From Schaalia hyovaginalis (GTDB lineage Bacteria; Actinomycetota; Actinomycetes; Actinomycetales; Actinomycetaceae), in contig NZ_JACHMK010000001.1 of assembly GCF_014208035.1 (NCBI RefSeq), forward strand, positions 2,418,001 to 2,482,000: a DNA stretch of 64,000 nt. The letters are read 5' to 3'. Shown one piece after another: positions 1 through 8,020 of this stretch. Each line of letters starts with the position of its first letter. The first letter of the stretch is position 1. Both the position numbers and the translations under genes were made by a program. Below the pieces are notes generated by a model. It had not been told where the DNA came from, did no database searches, and worked only from the letters and a program-made list of their open reading frames with translations.

Positions 1-417
1 GAGAGCGCTCTCCGCCGGCGTGAACTTCGCGCTCAACCGGCGCGTCTTCCATGCGCGCCGGGGAACGGTCATGCGCACGGCCTCAAGTACGCGGTCCTGG
101 CCCTGGGGCTCCTGGGGGCGTCCTACGTCGCGCTCAAGGCCGCGCTCGCCCTCGGCCTCGCACTGTGGCTGGCCAAGCCGATCGTGGATGTCTCGTTGTA
201 TGCCGCGTCCTACCGGATCCAGCGCTCCTGGGTGTTCGCGGAGCGGACGAGCGCTTGTTCGGCGGGGGCCGAGGGCGGGGCCGCCGGTCTCGCGCCGGCG
301 GGCGGCGCGGCTGCGGGTGGGGTGAGCGCCCCGTCGTCATACGCCGATGTCCACAGGCCCTCCCTTCGCGAGCGCCTCGCCCGTTTCGTCGCGGGCCGAC
401 CGAGCACCGCGCTGTAG
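1..417 (+). pseudogene. GtrA-like membrane protein, 5'-truncated by the window edge and apparently frameshifted
   Basis: Two reading frames together resemble the C-terminal two thirds of a GtrA family protein (small four-helix membrane proteins linked to sugar-lipid translocation). Frame 2 at bases 2-60 reads GVNFALNRRVF, the usual mid-protein motif. Frame 1 from about base 61 gives two hydrophobic helices (KYAVLALGLLGASYVAL and a second) and ends with YRIQRSWVF, the typical closing motif. The jump from frame 2 to frame 1 near bases 48-65 fits loss of one base, inside or near a G run. A hydrophilic Ala/Gly tail runs to the stop at 415-417. It could be a true pseudogene or a sequencing error. 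The 5' end is outside the window. Confidence 0.5.
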
Positions 418-470
418 GGGACTCGGGCGGGCGCCCCGGCGGGGGCGCCCGCCCGGGCTTCCCCCGTCGA

Positions 471-476
471 TAGACT
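471..476 (+). promoter_or_regulatory. -10 box for the GNAT gene
   Basis: TAGACT fits the TANNNT pattern and lies about 28 bases before the ATG at 505, leaving room for the AAGGAG ribosome site at 495-500. Confidence 0.4.
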
Positions 477-504
477 GTGCATGATCCGCAGCCGAAGGAG
501 AGAT

Positions 505-957
505 ATGAGCGTCGAGATCGTCACCGAGTCCACCCCTGAGCTTGTGGAGGCGATGGAGCGCCTCATCCCGCAGCTCTCCCGCTCCGCCAAGCCCCTGTCC
601 GCGGGGGACGTCGAGCGCTTCGTCGCGCAGCCCTCGGTTCACCTCTTCGTGTTCCGTTCCGAGGCAGCCGATGATCCCGCTCGGAAGCCGATCCTCGGAA
701 TGCTGTCGCTCGCCACCTTCGAGATCCCGACGGGCGTGCGCGCGTGGGTCGAGGACGTCGTCGTCGATGAGGCCGCCCGCGGCCAGGGCGCGGGCCTCGC
801 CCTCGTCGAGGCCGCCCTTGCGCATGCGAAGGCCGTCGGTGCACGCACCGTCGATCTGACGAGCCGCCCGGCGCGCGAGGCCGCGAATCGCCTCTATCGC
901 CGCGCCGGCTTCGTCCAGCGCGAGACCAACGTCTACCGGGTCGCATTGGAGGGCTGA
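505..957 (+). CDS. GNAT family N-acetyltransferase
   Basis: A 150-residue protein with the GNAT fold, expected to move an acetyl group from acetyl-CoA to an unidentified amine in the cytosol. The C-terminal half carries the acetyl-CoA loop (VDEAARGQGAGLALVEAAL, the R/Q-x-x-G-x-G/A pattern) and the closing NRLYRRAGF segment common in this family. The start at 505 is chosen over an in-frame ATG at 481 because AAGGAG at 495-500 sits four bases upstream. It appears to be a single-gene unit, closed by the hairpin at 973-1003. The substrate cannot be told from sequence. Confidence 0.85.
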   Translation: MSVEIVTESTPELVEAMERLIPQLSRSAKPLSAGDVERFVAQPSVHLFVFRSEAADDPARKPILGMLSLATFEIPTGVRAWVEDVVVDEAARGQGAGLALVEAALAHAKAVGARTVDLTSRPAREAANRLYRRAGFVQRETNVYRVALEG

Positions 958-972
958 AGCCCCGGACTCGAC

Positions 973-1003
973 GCGCCGCCCCGCCGCACCGGCGGGGCGG
1001 CGC
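973..1003 (+). terminator. Strong hairpin after the GNAT gene
   Basis: A perfect 14-bp G+C stem (973-986 with 990-1003) around a CAC loop, 15 bases after the GNAT stop. No clear T tract follows, as is common in high-G+C genomes. Confidence 0.7.
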
Positions 1004-1118
1004 TCGTCATTGACGGGCCCCTCTTCACCGGGGTCCGCGCCCGGCGGGCCCGCCGTCCGAGGGCCCGTCTCCGCAGGATCCGGGGCCCGTTCGCGCGCCC
1101 CTTCCACAAAAGATTTAC

Positions 1119-1137
1119 TTAGCTTAGCCTTACCTTA
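1119..1137 (+). promoter_or_regulatory. IdeR/DtxR-type iron box overlapping the promoter of the iron operon
   Basis: TTAGCTTAGCCTTACCTTA matches the DtxR/IdeR consensus TTAGGTTAGCCTAACCTAA at 16 of 19 positions. A -10-like CATAAT follows at 1140-1145, so a bound repressor would sit across the promoter. The first start codon is at 1191. Known: iron-loaded IdeR/DtxR binds such boxes and represses uptake genes. Inferred: the genes from 1191 to 7903 are switched on when iron is scarce. The regulator itself is not in this window. Confidence 0.8.
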
Positions 1138-1190
1138 CACATAATGGAGATCCCCTCCGACCGGGCCCAATGCACGAAAGGACAAGCGAC

Positions 1191-1322
1191 ATGACTGACA
1201 ACGCCGTCACCGAGATCCTCGAGACGAAGCGCGAGGACGCGATCCTCGCCCCCAATTCCAACCACCACCCGGGAATCCACCCGACCACCGCCTTCCAGCT
1301 CGCAGTCGAACTCGAGGGCTGA
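1191..1322 (+). CDS. Unrecognised 43-residue His-rich peptide, first gene of the iron operon
   Basis: The ATG follows AAAGGAC (1177-1183) at good spacing and the stop is at 1320-1322. I do not recognise the family. The peptide has an acidic, probably helical start (AVTEILETKREDAIL), a central NSNHHPGIHPTT segment with three His and two Pro, and a hydrophobic/acidic end (AFQLAVELEG). It has no Cys, no signal peptide and no membrane segment. It starts 53 bases after the iron box, ahead of importer genes. Possible roles, all inference: precursor of a ribosomal metal-binding product, an intracellular metal or haem buffer, a small partner of the transporter, or a regulatory leader peptide. No peptide-modifying enzyme gene is visible nearby. 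Confidence 0.6.
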   Translation: MTDNAVTEILETKREDAILAPNSNHHPGIHPTTAFQLAVELEG

Positions 1323-1326
1323 GCGC

Positions 1327-2556
1327 ATGAGGCGAGGGAGCGGGAAGGGCATCGTCCAACTGTGCGCGGGCGAAGAGGACTCATACGCGCGCAGGTCCGA
1401 CGGGACTCTGATAAAAGGCCCCCGTCGCGATCTGGAGGCCCTCGGAGCCTGCCCGAACGACGCCCTTCCCCTCCCCTCCCCCAGCAGCGGAGGCGGCCGG
1501 ACCTCTCCGGCCGCGCGCGCCCGCTCCGCGGGCATCGACGCCGCCCTCGTCCTCCTCCTCATCGTCTCGATGCTCCTCGCATGCGGCATCGGGGCGGTCG
1601 AAGTCCACCCGGGGATCACCCTGCGGATCGTCCTCGAGCACCTCACCCCCTGGCAGTGGAGCGTCCTGCCAGCCCCCGGCCCCGTCGACGAGGGCATCAT
1701 CTGGAGCACCCGCCTCCCCCGCAGCCTCGTGGGCGCCGCCTGCGGCGCGGGACTGGCCGTCACGGGACTCGCCGCCCAGTCGACTCTGCGCAACGTCCTC
1801 GCCGACCCCTACATCCTCGGCATCTCCGCCGGGGCCTCGACCGGGGCGGCGGCCGTCATGGTCTTCGGACTGCGCATGGCGGGCAGCCCCGTCCGCCTCG
1901 GCGTCGGCGCCGGGGCCTTCATCGGCTCCCTCGTCTCACTCGCCCTCGTCATGACCCTCGCCAGAGGGGCGGGACGACTGACCAACACGCGGGTGATCTT
2001 CGCCGGGATGGCGGTGAACTTCTTCTTCTCCGCCCTCACCAGCCTCATCATCATGCTCGCGAAGGACCCGACGACGACCCGATCGGTGGTCTTCTGGATG
2101 CTGGGCTCCCTCTCCGGAAGCCACTGGCCCGAGGTCGCCATCGCGGCGAGCGCCAGCGGGGCCGGGATCCTCGGGCTCATCGCCACCGGACGCCGCATCG
2201 ACGCCCTGTCCCTCGGGGACGACGTCGCGCGCACCCTCGGCGTCGACCCCCAGCGCCAGCGCTTCCTCGTCTTCCTCCTCATCTCCCTCATCATCGCCTT
2301 CCTCGTCGCCCTGACGGGGACGATCGGATTCATCGGACTCGTCGTCCCGCACCTGGCGAAAAGACTGCACGGGGGGATCTTCCGGCGCTCCGCCCCCGCC
2401 TGCGCATTGACCGGGGCGATCATCATCGTCCTCGCCGACCTCCTCGCGAGGATCGCCGTCGCCCCCGGCGAGATGTCGATCGGAGTCATCACCTCGCTGC
2501 TCGGAGCGCCCCTGCTCATGCTCCTCATCGGACGCGACGCGAGGAACGACGAATGA
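1327..2556 (+). CDS. FecCD family iron-siderophore/haem ABC transporter permease
   Basis: A 409-residue membrane protein of the FecCD/BtuC family, the channel of a metal-chelate importer. Typical signs are the ALVLLLIVSMLLACGIG first helix, the GLAVTGLAAQSTLRNVLADPY segment that contacts the ATPase and partner, and the GTIGFIGLVVPHLAK motif. Most relatives are about 330-350 residues. Here roughly 68 polar residues precede the first helix, with no other ATG or GTG in that stretch, so either the protein has an unusual tail or a non-standard start is used. The hairpin at 1493-1514 lies in this part. It starts four bases after the peptide gene and overlaps the ATPase gene by ATGA. Confidence 0.85.
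   Translation: MRRGSGKGIVQLCAGEEDSYARRSDGTLIKGPRRDLEALGACPNDALPLPSPSSGGGRTSPAARARSAGIDAALVLLLIVSMLLACGIGAVEVHPGITLRIVLEHLTPWQWSVLPAPGPVDEGIIWSTRLPRSLVGAACGAGLAVTGLAAQSTLRNVLADPYILGISAGASTGAAAVMVFGLRMAGSPVRLGVGAGAFIGSLVSLALVMTLARGAGRLTNTRVIFAGMAVNFFFSALTSLIIMLAKDPTTTRSVVFWMLGSLSGSHWPEVAIAASASGAGILGLIATGRRIDALSLGDDVARTLGVDPQRQRFLVFLLISLIIAFLVALTGTIGFIGLVVPHLAKRLHGGIFRRSAPACALTGAIIIVLADLLARIAVAPGEMSIGVITSLLGAPLLMLLIGRDARNDE
1493..1514 (+). other. Hairpin inside the 5' part of the permease gene
   Basis: A perfect 8-bp stem (GCGGCCGG 1493-1500, CCGGCCGC 1507-1514) with a six-base loop. It lies between the peptide gene and the conserved permease core and could stabilise a short peptide mRNA or attenuate read-through. 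That role is inference. Confidence 0.35.
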
Positions 2557-3332
2557 CGACGACCGCCCCCGCCTTCCGGATCGAGGGCCTCAGCGTCAAA
2601 TACGGCTCGACCCTCGCCCTCGACTCCCTCAACGCCGAGATCCCGCACGGCATCGTCACCGGACTCGTGGGCCCCAACGGCTCGGGGAAGACCACCCTCC
2701 TGCGCACGATGTACGGGGCCCTCACCCCCTCGCAAGGACGCGTGCTCCTCAACGGCCGCCCCCTGGCCTCCCTCACTCCTCGAACGATCTCGCGCGAGAT
2801 CAGCGTCGTCGTCCAGCAGTCCTTCACCCCTCACCGGATGAGCGTCCTCGACGAGGTGCTCCTCGGGCGCATGCCCTTCGTCCCCGACTTCAGCCCCTAT
2901 CGCGATGAGGACCGCAGGCTCGCCCTGGAGGCCCTCGAAGCCGTGGGGATGAGCGACAAGAGCCGGCGGCGCTCCGACGAGCTCTCCGGCGGCGAGCGCC
3001 AGCGCGTCGTCATCGCCAGGGCCCTCGCGCAGGGGAGCCGATGCATCCTCCTCGACGAGCCCACGAACCACCTCGACATCCGCTACCAGCACGAGGTCCT
3101 CGGACTGCTGCGCGACCTCGGCCGCACGGTCGTCGTCGTCCTGCACGACCTCAACATGGCCGCGCGCTACTGCGACAGGGTCCACATCCTCAGCGCGGGC
3201 CGAATGCACTCCGTCGGACCCGCCGAACAGGTCCTCCTCGAGAGCACCATCGCCGAACTGTACGGCGTCGCCGCCTCGCGGATCGAGCACTGCGGCAGGC
3301 CGCAGTTCCTCTTCACCTCACCCACTCGATAG
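2553..3332 (+). CDS. ABC transporter ATP-binding protein for iron-siderophore/haem import
   Basis: A 259-residue ATPase of the FepC/BtuD/HmuV type that powers the neighbouring permease. Walker A is GPNGSGKTT (about residues 41-49), the signature is LSGGERQRV, Walker B is CILLDEPTNHLD, and the switch His is in VVLHDLNMAARYCD, the form usual in siderophore ATPases. The start ATG overlaps the permease stop (ATGA), which indicates translational coupling. The length is normal. The exact substrate is not visible in the ATPase. Confidence 0.9.
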   Translation: MTTTAPAFRIEGLSVKYGSTLALDSLNAEIPHGIVTGLVGPNGSGKTTLLRTMYGALTPSQGRVLLNGRPLASLTPRTISREISVVVQQSFTPHRMSVLDEVLLGRMPFVPDFSPYRDEDRRLALEALEAVGMSDKSRRRSDELSGGERQRVVIARALAQGSRCILLDEPTNHLDIRYQHEVLGLLRDLGRTVVVVLHDLNMAARYCDRVHILSAGRMHSVGPAEQVLLESTIAELYGVAASRIEHCGRPQFLFTSPTR

Positions 3333-3345
3333 CAAGGAGAATCCC

Positions 3346-4386
3346 ATGACGCTCAGACCCTCGTTCCTCGCCGCCGCGACCTGCGCGGCCCTCGCCCTCG
3401 CGGGCTGCTCGACGGGCACCGGCGCCGCCGACCGCCAATCGGCGGGGAACAGCGCCCCCTCGAACGCCGCCTACCCGATGAAGGCCTCATTCTGCGGACA
3501 GGAGGTCGCCGTCGGGCGCGAGCCCGCTCGGATCATCGGCGCGGGGCGCGAAGGAGTCGCGAACATCGTCTCCGCCGGAGCGGCGGACAGGATGGTCGCC
3601 CGATTCGGCGAGCACGGCGCGCTCTACGGCCCCCGCATCGAGGACGAGCTCAAGAGCCTCTCCGGCATCGAGGAGGTCGCCTCCGGAGGAGGCGAGGACC
3701 ACGGATCCATCAGCTTCGAGCGCGTTCTCGAACTGCAGGCGGACATGATCTACGGATCGGCCCTCGGCGAGGGCGACCTGAGCATCGACAACCTCGCGAA
3801 CAACGGGATCGCGGGCGTGATGCCGCCGAGCAGCTGCGCCTACGCCTTCTCCGGGGCGAAGAGCGACTTCGCGGACCTCGACGCGATCCCCGCCCACATC
3901 CGGGAGCTCGGAGCCCTCCTCAACACCGGGGAGAGGGCGAACGCGAATGCGAGCGCGATGGAGGCCGACCTGGCGGCGGCCCGCGAGGAGGGCGGGAGGC
4001 TCCCCGAGCTCAAGGCCGCCGGCCTGTACTACTGGGACTCGTCCGACGACCTCTTCGCCTACGGCGCCAACTCGACGATCCAGGGGATCTTCGACGCCGC
4101 CCGCCTGAAGAACGTCGTCAACCCCTCCTACGACGCGATGTTCAACGGCGCCATCTCGCCCGAGACCATCGTCAAATCGAATCCCGACGTCCTCATCGTC
4201 ACCACGGGGGAGAGCGGGATCACCCTCGAGGACTCGCTGGCCCGTTTGGAGAAGATCCCGGGGATGACGCAGACCGCCGCCTTCAAGAACAAGAGGATCA
4301 TCGAGCTGCCCTCCGGGGCCGCCTACCCGACCGTCGAGGCGATCGACGCCGCCCGGGAACTCGTGAAGAAGCTCGCGGAGCAGTGA
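3346..4386 (+). CDS. Iron-siderophore/haem-type substrate-binding lipoprotein
   Basis: A 346-residue lipoprotein of the periplasmic-binding-protein 2 (FepB/BtuF-like) class. The signal peptide ends in lipobox LALAGC, giving a Cys-anchored protein on the outer face of the membrane. The mature part has the paired-lobe pattern, with PARIIGAGREGVANIVSAG near the N-terminus and NPDVLIVTTGES plus KNKRIIELPSG in the C-lobe. AAGGAG lies before the ATG. It follows the ATPase gene by 13 bases and overlaps the next gene, so it is the capture component of this importer. Ligand unknown. Confidence 0.87.
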   Translation: MTLRPSFLAAATCAALALAGCSTGTGAADRQSAGNSAPSNAAYPMKASFCGQEVAVGREPARIIGAGREGVANIVSAGAADRMVARFGEHGALYGPRIEDELKSLSGIEEVASGGGEDHGSISFERVLELQADMIYGSALGEGDLSIDNLANNGIAGVMPPSSCAYAFSGAKSDFADLDAIPAHIRELGALLNTGERANANASAMEADLAAAREEGGRLPELKAAGLYYWDSSDDLFAYGANSTIQGIFDAARLKNVVNPSYDAMFNGAISPETIVKSNPDVLIVTTGESGITLEDSLARLEKIPGMTQTAAFKNKRIIELPSGAAYPTVEAIDAARELVKKLAEQ

Positions 4387-6176
4387 GCACGGAAGGCCCG
4401 GGAGGGAGCATGAGCATGAGCACAGCGGGGAGGCGGCAACGCGCGGTCTTCGAAGCGGCCGGGGTGAGTCCCGCGGTCCTGATCGCACCGGTTCTCGCCG
4501 GCATGGCCGCGAGCGCCCTCCTCGTCGCAAGCGCCCTGGTGAATTCGATGATCTTCTCCGAGTTGCTGGGCGGACGCGACCCCTACGCGTTGACGAGGTC
4601 GATCGCGCTGCTCGCCCTGCTCCTCATCCTCATCCCCCTCCTGGGCCTCCTGCGCGCTTACATCGCGAACCGGCTCGGACTGCTGCTCAAGGTGGAGCTG
4701 CGGCGCCGGATCCTCGCCGACATCGACGAGCGCGGGCCGATGCGCCTGAGCTCCTCGCGCGCCGGAGCGCTCGAATCGCTGATGGTCGACGGGGTCGAGG
4801 CCATCGAGCCCTACTTCGGCTCCTACCTCCCGCAGATCGCCGTCACCGCCCTGACGGCGGGCCCCCTGTGCCTCTGGATCGGAACCGTCAGCCCGGTGAT
4901 CGGCATCGTCCTGTTCCTGTGCGCGATCGCCGCGTTCCTCGTGCCGAGGCTGTGGGACCGCGCCCTCGCCGAGGAGGGCCAGGCCCACTGGGGCGCCTAC
5001 GAGGATCTCAACAGCGATTTCGTCGACGCGATGATGGGGATGACCACCCTGAAGTCCTTCGGGGCGAGCCGGGCCTACGGTCGCAGGCTCGCGGAGAGGT
5101 CGAAGGAACTCTTGCGGACGACCCTGTCGCAGCTGAGGATCTCCCTGGGCGAGACCGGCGCCTCGGCCGCCGTCATGGTCCTCGGCCCCGCGATCGCCCT
5201 CCTCATCGCCTCCTACGAGGTGCACCGAGGCGCCTACGGCGTCGAGCGCCTCTTCTTCATCACACTGCTGTCCATCGAGGTGTTCCGGCCCCTGCGCGAC
5301 CTCGCCAATGCGTTCCACGCCGGCTATTTCGGCCTGAGCGCGGCGACGCAGATCCATGAGCTCCTGCGCGGGAGGGCTCCCGATCGGGTCGTTCCCGAGC
5401 GCCGCGCCCTGCCCGAGGGGCGCCCCGCCGACATCGAGGCCCGCGCGGTGTCGTACACCTACGAGGGCGCGCAGGCCCCCGCCCTGAGCGGAGCCTGCCT
5501 GCGGATCCCCCAGGGGCGATTCCTCGCCGTCATCGGCGGATCCGGTTCGGGCAAGTCGACCCTCATCGGCATGATCCTCGGCCTCGACTCCCCGGAGGCG
5601 GGGACGATCACGATCGGAGGGGAGCCCGCGACGAGCGTCGACATCCCGTCGGTGATCTCCCTGGTGCCCCAGTCCCCCGTGATCTTCCCCGGAAGCGTCG
5701 AGGAGATCCTCGCAGCGGCGGCACCGGGGGCGACGCGGGAGGAGATGCTCGAAGCGCTGACCCTCGCCCGCGCCTACGGGCTCCACGAGAAGCGGGGTCC
5801 CGCAGCGGCGGGCGAGGGCGCCGCGCTCCCGGACGACCTCCTCCTCCGCGTCGAGGAGGGCGGGGCCAATCTGTCCGGGGGGCAGCGCCAGCGCCTGGCC
5901 ATCGCCCGGGCCCTCGTCAGACGGCCGAGGATCCTCATCCTCGACGAGTCCACCTCGGCGCTGGATTCGGACACCGAGGCCCGGATCCTGTCCGGCCTGC
6001 GCGAGGCGCTTCCCGACATGACCCTCGTCCTCGTCACCCACCGCATGGAGGTGGCGGCGGGCGCCGAGGAGGCCGTGCGCCTCAGCGCCGGGAGGATCGT
6101 CTCCTCCGGGCGTCCCGACGAGGTCATCGGCGCCGCCCCCGCCCCCGCGCCCCTCCAAGGAATCGAGAAGCGATGA
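4383..6176 (+). CDS. ABC transporter, fused membrane/ATPase half (YbtPQ/IrtAB/CydD-like), first subunit
   Basis: A 597-residue half-transporter with about six membrane helices in residues 25-330 and an ATPase domain after residue 350. Walker A is GGSGSGKST, the signature is LSGGQRQRL and Walker B is ILILDESTSALD, so the site looks active. The GTG at 4383 overlaps the lipoprotein stop. ATGs at 4410 and 4416, just after GGAGGGA (4401-4407), may be the real start. It pairs with the next gene as a heterodimer. Known relatives YbtPQ and IrtAB import ferric siderophores through the inner membrane, while CydDC and others export. The direction here is unproven, but the iron box and the importer genes favour iron handling. 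Confidence 0.82.
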   Translation: MSTEGPGGSMSMSTAGRRQRAVFEAAGVSPAVLIAPVLAGMAASALLVASALVNSMIFSELLGGRDPYALTRSIALLALLLILIPLLGLLRAYIANRLGLLLKVELRRRILADIDERGPMRLSSSRAGALESLMVDGVEAIEPYFGSYLPQIAVTALTAGPLCLWIGTVSPVIGIVLFLCAIAAFLVPRLWDRALAEEGQAHWGAYEDLNSDFVDAMMGMTTLKSFGASRAYGRRLAERSKELLRTTLSQLRISLGETGASAAVMVLGPAIALLIASYEVHRGAYGVERLFFITLLSIEVFRPLRDLANAFHAGYFGLSAATQIHELLRGRAPDRVVPERRALPEGRPADIEARAVSYTYEGAQAPALSGACLRIPQGRFLAVIGGSGSGKSTLIGMILGLDSPEAGTITIGGEPATSVDIPSVISLVPQSPVIFPGSVEEILAAAAPGATREEMLEALTLARAYGLHEKRGPAAAGEGAALPDDLLLRVEEGGANLSGGQRQRLAIARALVRRPRILILDESTSALDSDTEARILSGLREALPDMTLVLVTHRMEVAAGAEEAVRLSAGRIVSSGRPDEVIGAAPAPAPLQGIEKR

Positions 6177-7903
6177 AACAGACCTTCAGGGACCTCATCT
6201 CCATCATGGGACGCCTCGGGCAGTTCCGGCGCTTGTTCATCGGCTCCGTCCTCGTCATCGCCCTCCACCAGATCGCCCTCATCCTCGTCTCGGTGGTGAG
6301 CGTGTGGATCACGACGAGGCTGGTGTCCGAGGAGCATCCCCGCCTCCTCCTCCCCTTCCTCGCCCTGTTCTGCCTCGCGATCGCCCACGCCCTCGGCTAC
6401 CTCTACGACGCGTGGTGGTCCCACCAGCTCGCCTACCAGATCCTCGCGCGCATGAGGATCGACCTGTACGCGGCGATCCAGAGGATCGCGCCCCGGGGCC
6501 TCGCCGGGCGCAGGACCGGGGATCTGACGGCCGCCGCGATGAACGACATGGAGCAGTTGGAGTGGTTCTACGCCCATACGGCCCCCGTGGCCGTCGCGGC
6601 CCTCATCAACACGATCCTCATCGAGTCCGTCCTCATCGTCCTCATCGGACCGCTGGCCCTGCTCGTCCTCGTCTCGGTGATCCTGCCGGTCCTCGTGCCC
6701 TGGCTCTTCGCCCCCGTGCAGCGCAGACAGGGCGAGAGGGTGCGCGCGGGCCTGTCCGCCCTGAAGTCCCTCGGCCTCGACTCCGTGGTCGGCGCGCGCG
6801 AGCTGTACGCCCTCGGGCAGCGCGAGGAGCACGGGCGCCGCGTCTTGGAGGCGAGCGCCGGGGTGCAGCGCGACAAGCTCGCCCAGGCGATGCGCAAGAG
6901 CCTCGAATCCGCCGTGTCGGCCTTCGGCGCGGCGGCGGTCAGCATCGGGATCCTCGCCGTTCTCACGGGGAGGGTCGTCGAGGGCTCCTACCCCGCCCAG
7001 CAGCTGCCCGTCGCCGTCATCCTCGTCGCAATGGCGACCCTTCCGGTCCTCTCCCTGGCGGGGATGCTCGAGATCATGGGGGAGGTGTCCTCCTGCGCCC
7101 ACCGGATCAACGAGGTCCTCGGCGCCCCGGATCCGATCCCCGGCGCGCCGCTCGACCTGCCCCTCGTCGAGGGCGAGGAGGAGGCCGCCGTCAGCGACTC
7201 CGCGACCTACCGCTACGAGGGGGAGGCCGCTGTGAAGAAGGTGAGTCTGCGGGTCCCCGGGGGCCGGACCGTCGCGCTCGTCGGCCCCTCCGGGGCGGGA
7301 AAGTCGACCTTCGCCCATCTCCTCATGCGCTTCATGGATCCCGATTCGGGCGGCGTCCGCTTCTCCGGGCGCGATCTGCGCAGCCTCGATCCGGATGAGC
7401 ATCGTCTCGATGTCGCCCTCGTCCCGCAGAACGGCCACGTGTTCTCCGGGAGCTTTCGCTCGAACCTCCTCCTGGCCGACTGGGACGCCGACGACGACAG
7501 GATGTGGGAGGCGCTCCGGGCGGCCGGCCTCGAGGGCCTCGTCGAAGGGCTCGGCGGCCTCGACGCGCCGGTCGGCGACCGGGGAACCGCGCTGTCGGGG
7601 GGCGAGAGGCAGCGGGTGGTGCTCGCACGGGCCTTCCTGCGCCAGCCCCGCCTGCTGATCCTCGACGAGCCCTCGGCCAATCTCGATCCGGAGTTGGAAC
7701 GGGAGATCACCGAATCGGCGACGCGGCTGCGCCGGGGACGGACGACCCTGGTGATCTCGCATCGCCTCGCCTCCCTCGCCGACGCGGAGTCCATCTGGGT
7801 GCTCGATTCGGGCAGGGTCGTCGCGCACGGCTCTCACGAGGAGCTCGAGCGCACCAGCGCGGACTACAGGCGCATCCTGGCGGATCAGTCGATCCGGGAA
7901 TAG
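6173..7903 (+). CDS. ABC transporter, fused membrane/ATPase half (YbtPQ/IrtAB/CydC-like), second subunit
   Basis: A 576-residue partner of the preceding gene, joined to it by an ATGA overlap. Membrane helices fill roughly residues 15-300. The ATPase domain has Walker A GPSGAGKST, signature LSGGERQRV and Walker B LLILDEPSANLD, followed by a TTLVISHRLASL switch-His segment. Both nucleotide sites of the pair therefore look intact. It is the last gene of the iron-box operon. The hairpin at 7934-7981 follows. Import of a ferric siderophore or haem, or export of a metal ligand, are both possible. Confidence 0.82.
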   Translation: MKQTFRDLISIMGRLGQFRRLFIGSVLVIALHQIALILVSVVSVWITTRLVSEEHPRLLLPFLALFCLAIAHALGYLYDAWWSHQLAYQILARMRIDLYAAIQRIAPRGLAGRRTGDLTAAAMNDMEQLEWFYAHTAPVAVAALINTILIESVLIVLIGPLALLVLVSVILPVLVPWLFAPVQRRQGERVRAGLSALKSLGLDSVVGARELYALGQREEHGRRVLEASAGVQRDKLAQAMRKSLESAVSAFGAAAVSIGILAVLTGRVVEGSYPAQQLPVAVILVAMATLPVLSLAGMLEIMGEVSSCAHRINEVLGAPDPIPGAPLDLPLVEGEEEAAVSDSATYRYEGEAAVKKVSLRVPGGRTVALVGPSGAGKSTFAHLLMRFMDPDSGGVRFSGRDLRSLDPDEHRLDVALVPQNGHVFSGSFRSNLLLADWDADDDRMWEALRAAGLEGLVEGLGGLDAPVGDRGTALSGGERQRVVLARAFLRQPRLLILDEPSANLDPELEREITESATRLRRGRTTLVISHRLASLADAESIWVLDSGRVVAHGSHEELERTSADYRRILADQSIRE

Positions 7904-7933
7904 CGCGGGACGGCGCCGATTCCGCCGCGGACG

Positions 7934-7981
7934 GGCGCCGATGGCGCGGACGCGCCGGAGGGGCGCACGCGCATCGGCGCC
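7934..7981. terminator. Nested hairpin between convergent genes
   Basis: GGCGCCGATG (7934-7943) pairs with CATCGGCGCC (7972-7981). An alternative inner stem GGCGCG/CGCGCC lies at 7943-7956. It separates the iron operon from the reverse-strand aldo/keto reductase and may serve both strands. Confidence 0.5.
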
Positions 7982-8020
7982 GCCCGGCGCTCAGAACTCG
8001 AACCCCTCGCGGAGCAGCGC

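Noticed and set aside
481..504. Eight extra N-terminal codons of the GNAT protein
   Set aside because: The ATG at 481 lies before the AAGGAG site; the ATG at 505 is correctly placed after it.
1191..1322. Lanthipeptide or thiazole-type RiPP precursor
   Set aside because: The peptide has no Cys and no LanB/C/M, YcaO or radical SAM gene is nearby. A plain metal-binding role remains open.
1809..3290. 493-codon reverse-strand ORF over the iron permease and ATPase
   Set aside because: Low-complexity antisense frame typical of high-G+C coding DNA; the forward genes are clearly recognised.
5774..7837. 687-codon reverse-strand ORF over the two fused ABC genes
   Set aside because: Shadow frame: it is Glu/Gly/Arg/His-rich with no domain, and lies wholly over two recognised genes.
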